From positions 1-35,951 of the forward strand of contig JAOZOO010000020.1 in NCBI GenBank assembly GCA_029933225.1: DNA of 35,951 nucleotides, read 5' to 3'. The notes beneath the pieces were generated by a model that saw only the letters and a list, made by a program, of their open reading frames with translations, ran no database searches and was not told where the DNA came from. The position numbers were made by a program, and so were the translations under genes. The DNA comes from Bacteroidales bacterium. Its GTDB lineage: Bacteria; Bacteroidota; Bacteroidia; Bacteroidales; F082. This document shows positions 22,599-30,752 of the stretch, piece by piece; position 1 is the stretch's first letter; each line of letters starts with the position of its first letter.

Positions 22599-25133
22599 CT
22601 AATATGAATCCACCAGCGAATAAACTTTCACTGTTTCCGCAATATCAGGAATATCTTCATCAATCTGAAATACAGTTTTGACGGGCTGCCCCGGAATGAG
22701 GTCAAAGAAATTATTGGTGAAAAAGCCCTTCCCGTCATCTGTGGACAAAAACACTTCTTTGGCAAATGTATCGCCTGTGAAGGTGAGTTCATAACCGTTT
22801 TCCACTTTTTTGGACGTGAAGCTGATCTTTCCTTTTTTCAGTTTCAGGTCTTTGGGATAGACAAAGAAGAAATGGTTTTCAGCCAGTTGTTCATTATCAC
22901 CAATAACCTTCGCAACAAGAATCACATCGTTTTTACTGTGTCCTCCCGTGAATTGATTTATACTTTCAGAGAAATAAATCTTACTGGAACCCGGTGTAAT
23001 CTCAATTTGTTTCTTGTTTTCTTTCAGCAACTTACCATTAAAATCATAAAGTACCAGTCCCAGTGTGGCCGTTCTGGGTTCTAACTCGTCCGATACCACA
23101 TAAACATTCAACTTGCCTTTTTCAATCACCGGCGAAACAAGGATGTTTTTATAAATATCCCTCACCCTGTAATGCAACGCTTTCCACTTGTCGTAATAAT
23201 CCACGCTGGACCATGAAGCCACCGGATAACAATCATTCAGTTGCCAGTAGAGCGTTCCCATGCAGTGATGCATGGCGCGGCGGTGGGCCTCAATACCCAT
23301 ATCGATGCCGAACGACTGCAACACCTGGCTTACATACAGATAACCCTGAAAATCTTTCGGGAAACGGTAATACCATTTCATGTATTTGTCAATCACCGGA
23401 TAGCCGATGCGGTGCTTCTGGTGGGTAAGCATCACTTTGGAGTGGATATCCCAATCTTCCGGGAGGGTGAACTTTTTGACGGAACTCATTTCGGGCAAAC
23501 TCTGGAAACCATACTCACTCATGAACCTGCCGATGTTTTCCGGTTTTTTAAATGCCTCGAACGGTTCCTTCCCATGCCAGATACCCCAGTAATGCACATC
23601 GCCTTCCGAGTTTACCGGATATCCCCAACCCAACAACGGTGATGACGGCCAGTAAAAGCGTTCCGGATCATATTTCCTGATGACTTCGGGTAAAATATTT
23701 TCAAACAGCTTTTCGTAATCATGCCACACTCTGGCAGAGTCCTCCTTGCTGTATTGCCGTGTCCAGCCCCAGTCGCGCCAGCCGATATAATTCTCGTTAT
23801 TGCCGCACCACAGGGCGACGGAGGGATGGTTTCGCAGCCGTTTTACCTGCTGTATGGCTTCTTCTTTCACATTGTTCAGGAAATGTTCATCTCCGGGGTA
23901 CATGGCACAGGCATACATGAAATCCTGCCACACCAGCAAACCGTTTTCGTCGCACAGGTCGTAAAAAATATCTTTTTCATAAAACCCGCCGCCCCACACG
24001 CGCAGCATGTTCATGTTGGCATCCACGGCATTTTTGATGGTCCTTTTGTAGGTTTCAACAGTCGGCCTGTTGAGGAACATGTCCTGCGGAATGTAATTGG
24101 CGCCTTTCATGAAAACCGGGACGCCGTTCACTTCAAAATAAAAGCTCTTTCCCAGCGAATCGGGCTTTTGCACCAGTTTAATGGTGCGCAGTCCGGTTCT
24201 TTCAGTAATAGTATCTACCGTTTTCCCGCCGATTTTCAGTTCCGCCTTAAACGTATAAAGATAGGACTCGCCCAAACCGTTTGTCCACCAGCGTTTCGGG
24301 TTATCAATGGTGAAGAAGAGCCCGGCTTTGTTCGTTCCTTTTTGTAGCCGGAAAGTGTTTTGTTTGCGCTGGCCGGTGTTTTCACAAACGGCGCTGATCT
24401 CCACTTCCATGTCTTTGTCTGCTTCCACCTCGAAAAGCAGGGTAAGATCGGCTTTCTCATCGGTCAGGTTATCCTGGTAGATCCAGAGGTTCCGCAGGCG
24501 GGCATTGTTCCAGCCCTCAAGCAGCACAGGCTGCCAGATGCCCTGGGTGATGTAGATTGGTCCCCAGTCCCAACCGAAATGATAGGCCGGTTTGCGGGTG
24601 TAAACATTCTCGTATTCCAGCGGTATTTTGCTTTTTTCTTTTTTCTCTTTATCAATCCCGACAGGTGAAGTGAAACGAATTTCCAGGGTGTTTTTCCCTT
24701 CTTTCAGCAGCGGTTTGGCATTCACCCGCCACTCCCTGAAAAAATTGTCGGCTTTCAGCATGGGCGCATTGTTCAGATAAACATCAGCGTAAGTATCCAG
24801 CCCTTTAAACACAAGTTCAAGATTCTCTCTTTCAAGAATTTCCGGTTCAACCGAAAATTCGGTTCGATAGACCCAGTCTTTTTCACCTATCCACTGCAAG
24901 CTGTCTTCATTGGTACGGTAATAGGGATCGGGTATCTCGCCGTTGGCCAGCAGGTCCATCTGCACGCAACCGGGGACTTTGGCCAGTAACGTTTTGTCGC
25001 TGCCTTTTTCATGGAAAGTCCATTCGGCTTTTGAAAGATCAACCATTTTTTTCTCTTTTGTATTGTTGCAGGATGTGATGCCCAGGGCAAAGATCAGGAT
25101 GATTAACGGAAAGGTGAGTATGGTTTTTTTCAT
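22599..25133 (-). CDS. GH2 family beta-mannosidase-like glycosidase, lipoprotein
   Basis: 844 residues. The lipoprotein signal ends in G-I-T-S-C (lipidated C22), so it is membrane-anchored, on the periplasmic or outer face. The GH2 layout is clear: jelly-roll domain with G-L-D-T-Y-A-D-V-Y-L-N (111-121), H-F-G-W-D-W-G-P (185-192) typical of beta-mannosidases, immunoglobulin-like domain, then the TIM barrel. The acid/base E447 is in W-C-G-N-N-E-N-Y and the nucleophile E540 in M-S-E-Y-G-F-Q-S-L-P. Length matches the ~850-residue family. It would remove terminal beta-mannose from glycans. It starts 4 nt after the GH31 stop, so the two form an operon for glycan use. No SusC/SusD genes are in the window. 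Confidence 0.92.
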   Translation of the reverse strand: MKKTILTFPLIILIFALGITSCNNTKEKKMVDLSKAEWTFHEKGSDKTLLAKVPGCVQMDLLANGEIPDPYYRTNEDSLQWIGEKDWVYRTEFSVEPEILERENLELVFKGLDTYADVYLNNAPMLKADNFFREWRVNAKPLLKEGKNTLEIRFTSPVGIDKEKKEKSKIPLEYENVYTRKPAYHFGWDWGPIYITQGIWQPVLLEGWNNARLRNLWIYQDNLTDEKADLTLLFEVEADKDMEVEISAVCENTGQRKQNTFRLQKGTNKAGLFFTIDNPKRWWTNGLGESYLYTFKAELKIGGKTVDTITERTGLRTIKLVQKPDSLGKSFYFEVNGVPVFMKGANYIPQDMFLNRPTVETYKRTIKNAVDANMNMLRVWGGGFYEKDIFYDLCDENGLLVWQDFMYACAMYPGDEHFLNNVKEEAIQQVKRLRNHPSVALWCGNNENYIGWRDWGWTRQYSKEDSARVWHDYEKLFENILPEVIRKYDPERFYWPSSPLLGWGYPVNSEGDVHYWGIWHGKEPFEAFKKPENIGRFMSEYGFQSLPEMSSVKKFTLPEDWDIHSKVMLTHQKHRIGYPVIDKYMKWYYRFPKDFQGYLYVSQVLQSFGIDMGIEAHRRAMHHCMGTLYWQLNDCYPVASWSSVDYYDKWKALHYRVRDIYKNILVSPVIEKGKLNVYVVSDELEPRTATLGLVLYDFNGKLLKENKKQIEITPGSSKIYFSESINQFTGGHSKNDVILVAKVIGDNEQLAENHFFFVYPKDLKLKKGKISFTSKKVENGYELTFTGDTFAKEVFLSTDDGKGFFTNNFFDLIPGQPVKTVFQIDEDIPDIAETVKVYSLVDSY

Positions 25134-25137
25134 CTGT

Positions 25138-27663
25138 TTATAATTTTGAAATAATTATTTTGCTCGCATTAAACCGATGGGTTAACCCATCGGTTTTATT
25201 TTTTTTTACAACAACTTTACTTTTCACATCATAAACACCGGTTACAACTGTCATCTGCTGTTTATCACTATCCCAATAAATTCCTTCTTCGTCAGCCGGT
25301 GTTCCTTCCCCAAACATTTTCAGCATTTTCCCGTTCACTTTAATGGTTCCCGGTTGTTTTATCCCGTGAAAAACGATCCTGTACTTGCGTTCCGGAACCG
25401 CTCCGTTAAAGTTACCTTTTGCCGGTGAAATAACAAACCGCTTATTCTGTTCCGAATAATCTATTTCCGTTATCCGGTATTCGTCTCTTGTTCTGAACTT
25501 TTCCGTCACTCCGTCATCTTCATACAACTCAAAGCTGCCGTCTTTTCCCGTGTAAACATGCAGGATTAAAAAAGAAGGGTCCAGGTCGAACGTGCTTTTC
25601 GCATAATTGTAATTCGGAATAACAGCCCCTTCTTTTACAAACAAAGGGATTTGGTCAAAAGTCACCTGATAATTGATGATTTTGTCTCCGGCAATCAAAC
25701 TGTCATTCCGGAAATCATACCAGTTTTGCCCCGGCGGGAGCCAGATTTCCTTTACCGTATCCCCCTGCGAACGAACGGGCGCCACAAGCATTTCATTTCC
25801 CCAGAGGTATTGCAGGTCGTATTTCCATGCTTCCGGATTGTGCTGATAATCAATCACCATTGCCCGGGCCATAGGGAGACCCGTTTTGTGGGCTTTCCGG
25901 GCATAAGTGTAAATGTAAGGCATCATTTCGTACCTCATCATCCCGTATTTCAGAGCAGCGCTCTGACACGCTTTCGAACGATCCAATGGCCACCGCTTGT
26001 ACCTGCCGATGCCGTGCGGTCGCCAGATTGGCGTAAAACTGCCCAGCCCCATTGACCACTGAACATAAAGGTTAACGTCGGGTCCCGGCCAGCGGAAACC
26101 GCCTGCATCATGGTTGAAATAGGGATATCCGGCCAGTCCCGACACCTGCATGGCGCGAATGGTGGCTCTCATCCAGTTGCAGTTGCACAGGATGTCACCG
26201 GTCCAGTAAGTGGCATAGCGTTGTCCGCCCGCACAGGCGCTTCGTATCCACACATAAGGTCTTTTCTTTTCGCCGATGCCCGGCGGCCCGTTGTGGTTCT
26301 CGTTGTCCCATCCCTCGCCCACTATGGCTTTGGCAATCAGGAAAGGATAGTAATTTTCGTTTTCGGCCCAGCTTCTGCCGTTGGCACAGATCACGCTGTC
26401 GCTGATGCGGTACAGGTCATCCGTTTCATCAATCCACAGGCCGTCGCCTGGGTAGCGCAATGACGTGTCGAAAGTTTCCTGCCAGAACATTTTCCATATC
26501 CAGTTGCGCATTTCGGGATTGGTGTAGTCGGGAACGCTGTTGGGGTAGTTCACCACGCCTTCCGTACCGGGCATATTGTATTCCTGTTTCCACCCTTTAC
26601 AGGAGGCAATGTTGTTGCGGTTCAGGTCGAGGGTGACCATTACATGATTGTTATCACACCATTGTTTATACTCGGCGGGATCGGGATAGCGCGTACTGTC
26701 CCACTCGAACCATGAGCCCGACCAGGCGCCGCTTCCGGCCCGCCAGCGGTTGTCGTTGACAATGTGATCGAACGGAAAACCGGCTTTGCGATGGGCGGTG
26801 ATCTTGTCTTTCCACCATTGCTCACCGTCATTATCAGGTGAACCTTTGTCGGAAAGCTGCAACCCGAAGATGGAACGCTGGGGTAAACGTGGACGCCCCG
26901 TAAGCCGGGTGTACTTTTCCAGAATATCTTTGAAATCCGGTCCGTAGATAATGTAATAATCCATCCGTCCCGAAAAACCTTTGGTGTTAATGCCGAATTC
27001 ATAGCGGCCGTTTTCCCCGAAATTGAAAAAATGATGAAAGGTGCTGTTCAGGAAAATACCGTATCCCTTTCCGGACAAATAAAAAGGCACTGTCAACACG
27101 GCCTGCGGCCCCCAGTCATCAACTTGAAAATGACTTTCGCCATAATTGCTGCTGACCGTTTTGCCTTTCAGGTCAATGGACTCCACCCAGCCGAATGCCC
27201 GGTGACCGGTACCGCAGAAATGTTCGGAGGTGTCGGGCTGGAAGACAGCCACTATGCTGTCTGTTCTCCACTGCACATCCTGTTCCGTCAGCAACGTCGC
27301 TTTACGTCCGGGCGCGTAAACCGAAAATTGCAAAGAGGATTTTTTCACTTCAATACGAAGGCCGCTGTTCGTTGTAATGAGAAAATCATTCCTTTTTTCT
27401 TTTATTGTGAATGTTCCCGTCGTGTCATGGTCAACAACCATCTCATACCGGTCATCGGCAAAGAAATCCTCTCCGCTTTTCACCCATTGCACGCGGATCA
27501 CATCATTGCTTTGAAACCGTAACCGCAGACGGGTGCCGTTATCCGAAGTAAAAAGAAGCTGATGTTTGCTTCGGGTATGTGACTTGTAATTTCCGGTTTG
27601 TCCCGAAATGGTATTGCAAAGCACGGGTATCAATGCGACAAAAAGGAAAGTTATTTTACGCAT
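25138..27663 (-). CDS. GH31 family glycoside hydrolase, secreted
   Basis: 841 residues with a signal peptide (cleavage near I-S-G-Q, about 19-22). The N-terminal galactose-mutarotase-like domain (about 30-240) is followed by the TIM barrel. The likely nucleophile is D412 in G-L-W-I-D-E-T-D and the acid/base D490 in Y-W-T-G-D-I. H-D-A-G-G-F follows further along. In many GH31 enzymes the first motif is W-x-D-M-N-E, so this is a divergent subgroup and specificity (alpha-glucosidase, xylosidase or other) is uncertain. The C-terminal beta-sandwich has V-Y-T-G-K-D-G-S-F-E-L-Y-E-D-D-G. The last ~15 residues are encoded partly by a palindrome (25171-25196). It heads a two-gene operon with the GH2 lipoprotein. 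Confidence 0.92.
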   Translation of the reverse strand: MRKITFLFVALIPVLCNTISGQTGNYKSHTRSKHQLLFTSDNGTRLRLRFQSNDVIRVQWVKSGEDFFADDRYEMVVDHDTTGTFTIKEKRNDFLITTNSGLRIEVKKSSLQFSVYAPGRKATLLTEQDVQWRTDSIVAVFQPDTSEHFCGTGHRAFGWVESIDLKGKTVSSNYGESHFQVDDWGPQAVLTVPFYLSGKGYGIFLNSTFHHFFNFGENGRYEFGINTKGFSGRMDYYIIYGPDFKDILEKYTRLTGRPRLPQRSIFGLQLSDKGSPDNDGEQWWKDKITAHRKAGFPFDHIVNDNRWRAGSGAWSGSWFEWDSTRYPDPAEYKQWCDNNHVMVTLDLNRNNIASCKGWKQEYNMPGTEGVVNYPNSVPDYTNPEMRNWIWKMFWQETFDTSLRYPGDGLWIDETDDLYRISDSVICANGRSWAENENYYPFLIAKAIVGEGWDNENHNGPPGIGEKKRPYVWIRSACAGGQRYATYWTGDILCNCNWMRATIRAMQVSGLAGYPYFNHDAGGFRWPGPDVNLYVQWSMGLGSFTPIWRPHGIGRYKRWPLDRSKACQSAALKYGMMRYEMMPYIYTYARKAHKTGLPMARAMVIDYQHNPEAWKYDLQYLWGNEMLVAPVRSQGDTVKEIWLPPGQNWYDFRNDSLIAGDKIINYQVTFDQIPLFVKEGAVIPNYNYAKSTFDLDPSFLILHVYTGKDGSFELYEDDGVTEKFRTRDEYRITEIDYSEQNKRFVISPAKGNFNGAVPERKYRIVFHGIKQPGTIKVNGKMLKMFGEGTPADEEGIYWDSDKQQMTVVTGVYDVKSKVVVKKNKTDGLTHRFNASKIIISKL
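25171..25196. repeat. Perfect 26-bp palindrome inside the 3' end of the GH31 gene
   Basis: AAACCGATGGGTT (25171-25183) is followed directly by its exact complement (25184-25196). On the plus strand it is followed by a T-run (25199-25208), as in an antisense-oriented terminator. In the GH31 frame it encodes T-D-G-L-T-H-R-F. Confidence 0.8.
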
Positions 27664-27773
27664 GCCGGTTTTTGGTTTTATGCGATAAAAATACGATTAA
27701 CTTTTATTATTAAAACATGAGAATATTCATTATTGACCCACGCATGTGCGGGATTCCTTTTTATACCAATTCA

Positions 27774-27804
27774 TTGAATTATTTTGTTAAACGTATTATC
27801 TTTG
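27774..27804 (+). promoter_or_regulatory. Promoter of the cfa gene
   Basis: TTG (27774-27776) and TATCTTTG (27797-27804) are separated by 20 nt, the preferred Bacteroidota spacing. The cfa ATG lies 28 nt downstream of the box. Confidence 0.6.
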
Positions 27805-27832
27805 ATATCATGATTAATGCTGATACAAACTG

Positions 27833-29053
27833 ATGCTTATGGCTCTTAACAATGTTTATCAAAATATCGTGCTGAAACTTCTGGAGAAAATGCAGCACGG
27901 AAAACTGCGGCTTTCAATTAAAAATGGCGCGGAATATTCTTTCGGACAAGGCGATGGAACAAGCGCCGACATCCGGGTTAACGACGAGAACTTTTTCAAA
28001 AGAATCGTTCTTTACGGCGATATTGGTTTCGGCGAATCGTACATGCTCAATGAATGGGAAACAAGCAATCTGACCAATGTCATTTCGTTCCTGCTCGGCA
28101 ACATGAAATACATTCCAACCCTGTCGGGTGCCCGGAAAACATTTAGCCCCGTCAATCTGCTCAAGCTCATCAACAGAATTCAACATGTGTTAAACCCCAA
28201 CAGTCTGAAAGGGGCAAAACAAAACATTTCAAAACATTATGACCTGAGCAATGAATTTTTCAGCCAGTTTTTGGATCGTACGATGACCTATTCGTGCGCT
28301 TTGTTCAAAGACCCTGATGATACGCTTGAAGACGCACAAATCAGAAAGTATGACAGTCTTTGCAAATCCACAAAACTTTCAAAAGACGATCATGTGCTTG
28401 AAATCGGCTGCGGATGGGGCGGGTTTGCCATTCATGCTGCAAAAAATTACGGATGTAAAGTAACCGGAATTACCATTTCAAAAAAGCAATACGATTTGGC
28501 CCGTGAGCGGGTAAGGGCGGCGGGGCTGGAAGACAAAGTGAATATCGTATTTGAAGATTACAGAAAAGTTAAGGGCGAGTTCGACAAAGTTATTTCCATC
28601 GAAATGATTGAAGCGGTCGGGCACCGGTATTTTAAAACCTATTTTGACAAGATCAACAAAATCCTGAAACCAAACGGTGTGCTTGGCCTGCAAGCCATCA
28701 TTATTCCTGACAGCCGGTATAGCGAATACCGAAAAAGTGTGGACTGGCTGCAAAAACATATTTTTCCGGGAGGGTTGTTGCCTTCCATAGCAAAGATCAA
28801 TGAATCGCTGAATGCATCAGGCAATCTGAATCTTTACAGTCTGAAGGAAATGGGCCTTAGTTATGCGCGGACGCTGAAAAACTGGTACGATAATTTCCAA
28901 TCAAACCTGGGCACTGTCAGGGCGCTGGGATTTGACGATGTGTTCATCAGAAAATGGGAATATTACTTATGCTCCTGCGAAGCTTCCTTTTTACAGCGAA
29001 ATATCAATGTGGTTCAGATGGTGTATGCCCGGCCGAATAATCCAGGTTTTTAG
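27833..29053 (+). CDS. cfa: Cyclopropane-fatty-acyl-phospholipid synthase
   Basis: 406 residues (404 if the second ATG at 27839 is used). An N-terminal ~110-residue lipid-binding domain has F-G-E-S-Y-M-L-N-E-W (about 64-73). The SAM-dependent domain follows: H-Y-D-L-S-N-E-F-F, L-D-R-T-M-T-Y-S-C-A-L-F with the conserved Cys, and the SAM loop L-E-I-G-C-G-W-G-G-F. I-S-I-E-M-I-E-A-V-G-H-R-Y-F supplies the catalytic Glu and His. The late Y-A-R-T-L-K-N-W-Y block is typical too. The enzyme methylenates double bonds of membrane phospholipids at the inner membrane. It stands alone with its own promoter and is divergent from the glycosidase operon. Confidence 0.94.
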   Translation: MLMALNNVYQNIVLKLLEKMQHGKLRLSIKNGAEYSFGQGDGTSADIRVNDENFFKRIVLYGDIGFGESYMLNEWETSNLTNVISFLLGNMKYIPTLSGARKTFSPVNLLKLINRIQHVLNPNSLKGAKQNISKHYDLSNEFFSQFLDRTMTYSCALFKDPDDTLEDAQIRKYDSLCKSTKLSKDDHVLEIGCGWGGFAIHAAKNYGCKVTGITISKKQYDLARERVRAAGLEDKVNIVFEDYRKVKGEFDKVISIEMIEAVGHRYFKTYFDKINKILKPNGVLGLQAIIIPDSRYSEYRKSVDWLQKHIFPGGLLPSIAKINESLNASGNLNLYSLKEMGLSYARTLKNWYDNFQSNLGTVRALGFDDVFIRKWEYYLCSCEASFLQRNINVVQMVYARPNNPGF

Positions 29054-29234
29054 TTGCCGGATCTTACCACCCACCCGTCCTGCATACCCGCATGGCCCTG
29101 ACCGGAAGATTGGCGCCAGCTGGGATACGTGGTATTAAAGTTAAATGTGGGGATATCATAACCCGACAGGCAAATAATATTTTTTCCTGCGTCCTTTGCG
29201 CATACTTTGCGAACATGGCGGTTAAGAATTGGTA

Positions 29235-30620
29235 TTATTTATAAACCTCCCTCACAAATTTCTCCACTTCGGGGACGCCGCCCTGGTAAACGAGGTAGCC
29301 GTTGTAGGGCTCGCGCAGGGTGATTTCGTCGTTGACGGGTGTCAGCATCATTTCTTTCACTTTTTGCGGGTCGTCGGTTTGTCCGAGAATCCAGGAGAGT
29401 TTCACCCAGGCAACCTCGGGCAGCATGTTGCCTGCCGGGATGATGCCTTTGGCCATCATGTCGCGGCCGGTGTCGTAAACGAACATGTGCACATACCCCC
29501 AGATGGTTTGCAAGGTCATATACATGTGCACCCCTTTAGCCTGTGCCCGTTCGATGGCGGGATAGAGTTCCTTGTTCACATGGCCCAGCCCGGTTCCTAC
29601 AAAAACGATCCCCCGGTATCCGGCATCAATCATTGCGTCAAGCACATCGGGTTTCATGCCGGGATAATAATACAGCATGGTCACCTCGTCGCTGAAATAA
29701 GGCAATATTTTCACATTCCGGTCGCTGCGGCGTCTGTTGTAGTTTTCCTTGATGGGGATGATCTCCTTGCGGTTGATACGTGCCAGCGGTGTGTCGCCGA
29801 TGGTGCGGAAGGTGGAACGGTAAGAGGAGTGCATCTTGCGTACTCTGGTGCCTTTATGCAGCAGTCCGTATTTGTCGGATGTCGGGCCGAACATGCACAC
29901 CATCACCTCGGCAATATCGGAATGGCCGGCGGCTTTCATGGCGTGCATCAGGTTCAGCGCTGCATCGGAGCTGGGCCGGTCGGATGAACGTTGTGAGCCA
30001 ACCAAAACCACAGGCACCGGAAGGTTCTGCACCATGAAGGTCAGCGCCGCACCGGTGTGATGCAGTGTATCAGTACCATGCCCGATGACAATGCCGTCAA
30101 CTCCTTTTTTAATTTCTTTTCCAATGGCTTTGGCCAAAGCCATGTATTGTTTCGGCCCCATGTTTTCGCTGAACACGGCAAATACTTTTTCGGTTTCCAG
30201 GTTGCAGATATCGGCCAGCTCGGGCACGGCGCCGTACAGCTCGCCGGGGGAAAAGGCGGGGATAACCGCCCCCGTCCGGTAATCCAGCCGGGAAGCAATC
30301 GTGCCACCTGTGCCAAACAGTTTTACCTTCGGCAGGCCGGGCGTTACGGGAAACTGCTTTTCCGGTATTTTGTAATTGGCCTTTTTATACCCCGTCTCTT
30401 TCATTTTTTTAATGGTACGGACATCAATCCCGATATTGTAACCCGTAATGATCTTGATGACAATGTGCTGGTCGTCATCATTTTCTGACCGCGGCAATAC
30501 GGTTCCTTCAAAAGTTCCCCGGGTGGTTTCTGCTTTCACCTGTCCCCATACCCGTACTTTATATTTTTTCAAAATTTTAAGTGCATCGCCCTTATATCCC
30601 TGGAAAATATCTTCTGTCAT
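29235..30620 (-). CDS. gatD: Glu-tRNA(Gln) amidotransferase subunit D (GatD, archaeal type)
   Basis: 461 residues. The N-terminal ~90 residues form the Tudor-like domain of GatD (V-R-V-W-G-Q-V-K, then G-T-V-L-P-R-S-E). The asparaginase-like domain follows: F-G-T-G-G-T-I-A-S (T107), G-H-G-T-D-T-L (T183, D184), V-G-S-Q-R-S-S-D-R-P-S-S-D and V-R-K-M-H (K262), the four catalytic positions of GatD. Ordinary asparaginases are ~330 residues and lack the N-domain. GatD hydrolyses glutamine and passes ammonia to GatE to convert Glu-tRNA(Gln) to Gln-tRNA(Gln). Its partner gatE lies 132 nt upstream on the same strand. GatDE is regarded as an archaeal system, so horizontal origin is likely. Confidence 0.93.
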   Translation of the reverse strand: MTEDIFQGYKGDALKILKKYKVRVWGQVKAETTRGTFEGTVLPRSENDDDQHIVIKIITGYNIGIDVRTIKKMKETGYKKANYKIPEKQFPVTPGLPKVKLFGTGGTIASRLDYRTGAVIPAFSPGELYGAVPELADICNLETEKVFAVFSENMGPKQYMALAKAIGKEIKKGVDGIVIGHGTDTLHHTGAALTFMVQNLPVPVVLVGSQRSSDRPSSDAALNLMHAMKAAGHSDIAEVMVCMFGPTSDKYGLLHKGTRVRKMHSSYRSTFRTIGDTPLARINRKEIIPIKENYNRRRSDRNVKILPYFSDEVTMLYYYPGMKPDVLDAMIDAGYRGIVFVGTGLGHVNKELYPAIERAQAKGVHMYMTLQTIWGYVHMFVYDTGRDMMAKGIIPAGNMLPEVAWVKLSWILGQTDDPQKVKEMMLTPVNDEITLREPYNGYLVYQGGVPEVEKFVREVYK

Positions 30621-30642
30621 GATTTTTCTTTGTTTAAAAAAA

Positions 30643-30718
30643 TCAAAAATGATTGGATTCTATAATTAACCCACCCCTTCGCCCCTCCAAGGAGGGGATA
30701 AGTGGTAATCATTTTTGA
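30643..30718 (-). terminator. Hairpin between gatE and gatD, probable terminator of gatE
   Basis: On the minus strand TCAAAAATGATT (30718-30707) pairs exactly with AATCATTTTTGA (30654-30643). An inner CCCCTCC/GGAGGGG hairpin lies between (30682-30698), and T-rich sequence follows (seven T running from the stem). The layout fits a terminator for the upstream gatE, which would give gatD separate or attenuated expression. The inner hairpin resembles a common Bacteroidota intergenic repeat. Confidence 0.5.
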
Positions 30719-30752
30719 ATTTTTTCATTCATATTTCTGATATACTTTATAT

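Noticed and set aside
22283-22681. Plus-strand open frame of 132 codons between fabD and GH2
   Set aside because: It runs through the MITE-like element and into the antisense of GH2; no signal or motif.
25171-25208. Terminator for the GH31 gene
   Set aside because: The T-run follows on the plus strand, whereas GH31 is on the minus strand and continues past it for 33 nt into the GH2 operon partner.
29229-29987. Long open frame (252 codons) on the plus strand opposite gatD
   Set aside because: It is the antisense shadow of a conserved gatD; the product is His/Gly/Val-rich without recognisable motifs.
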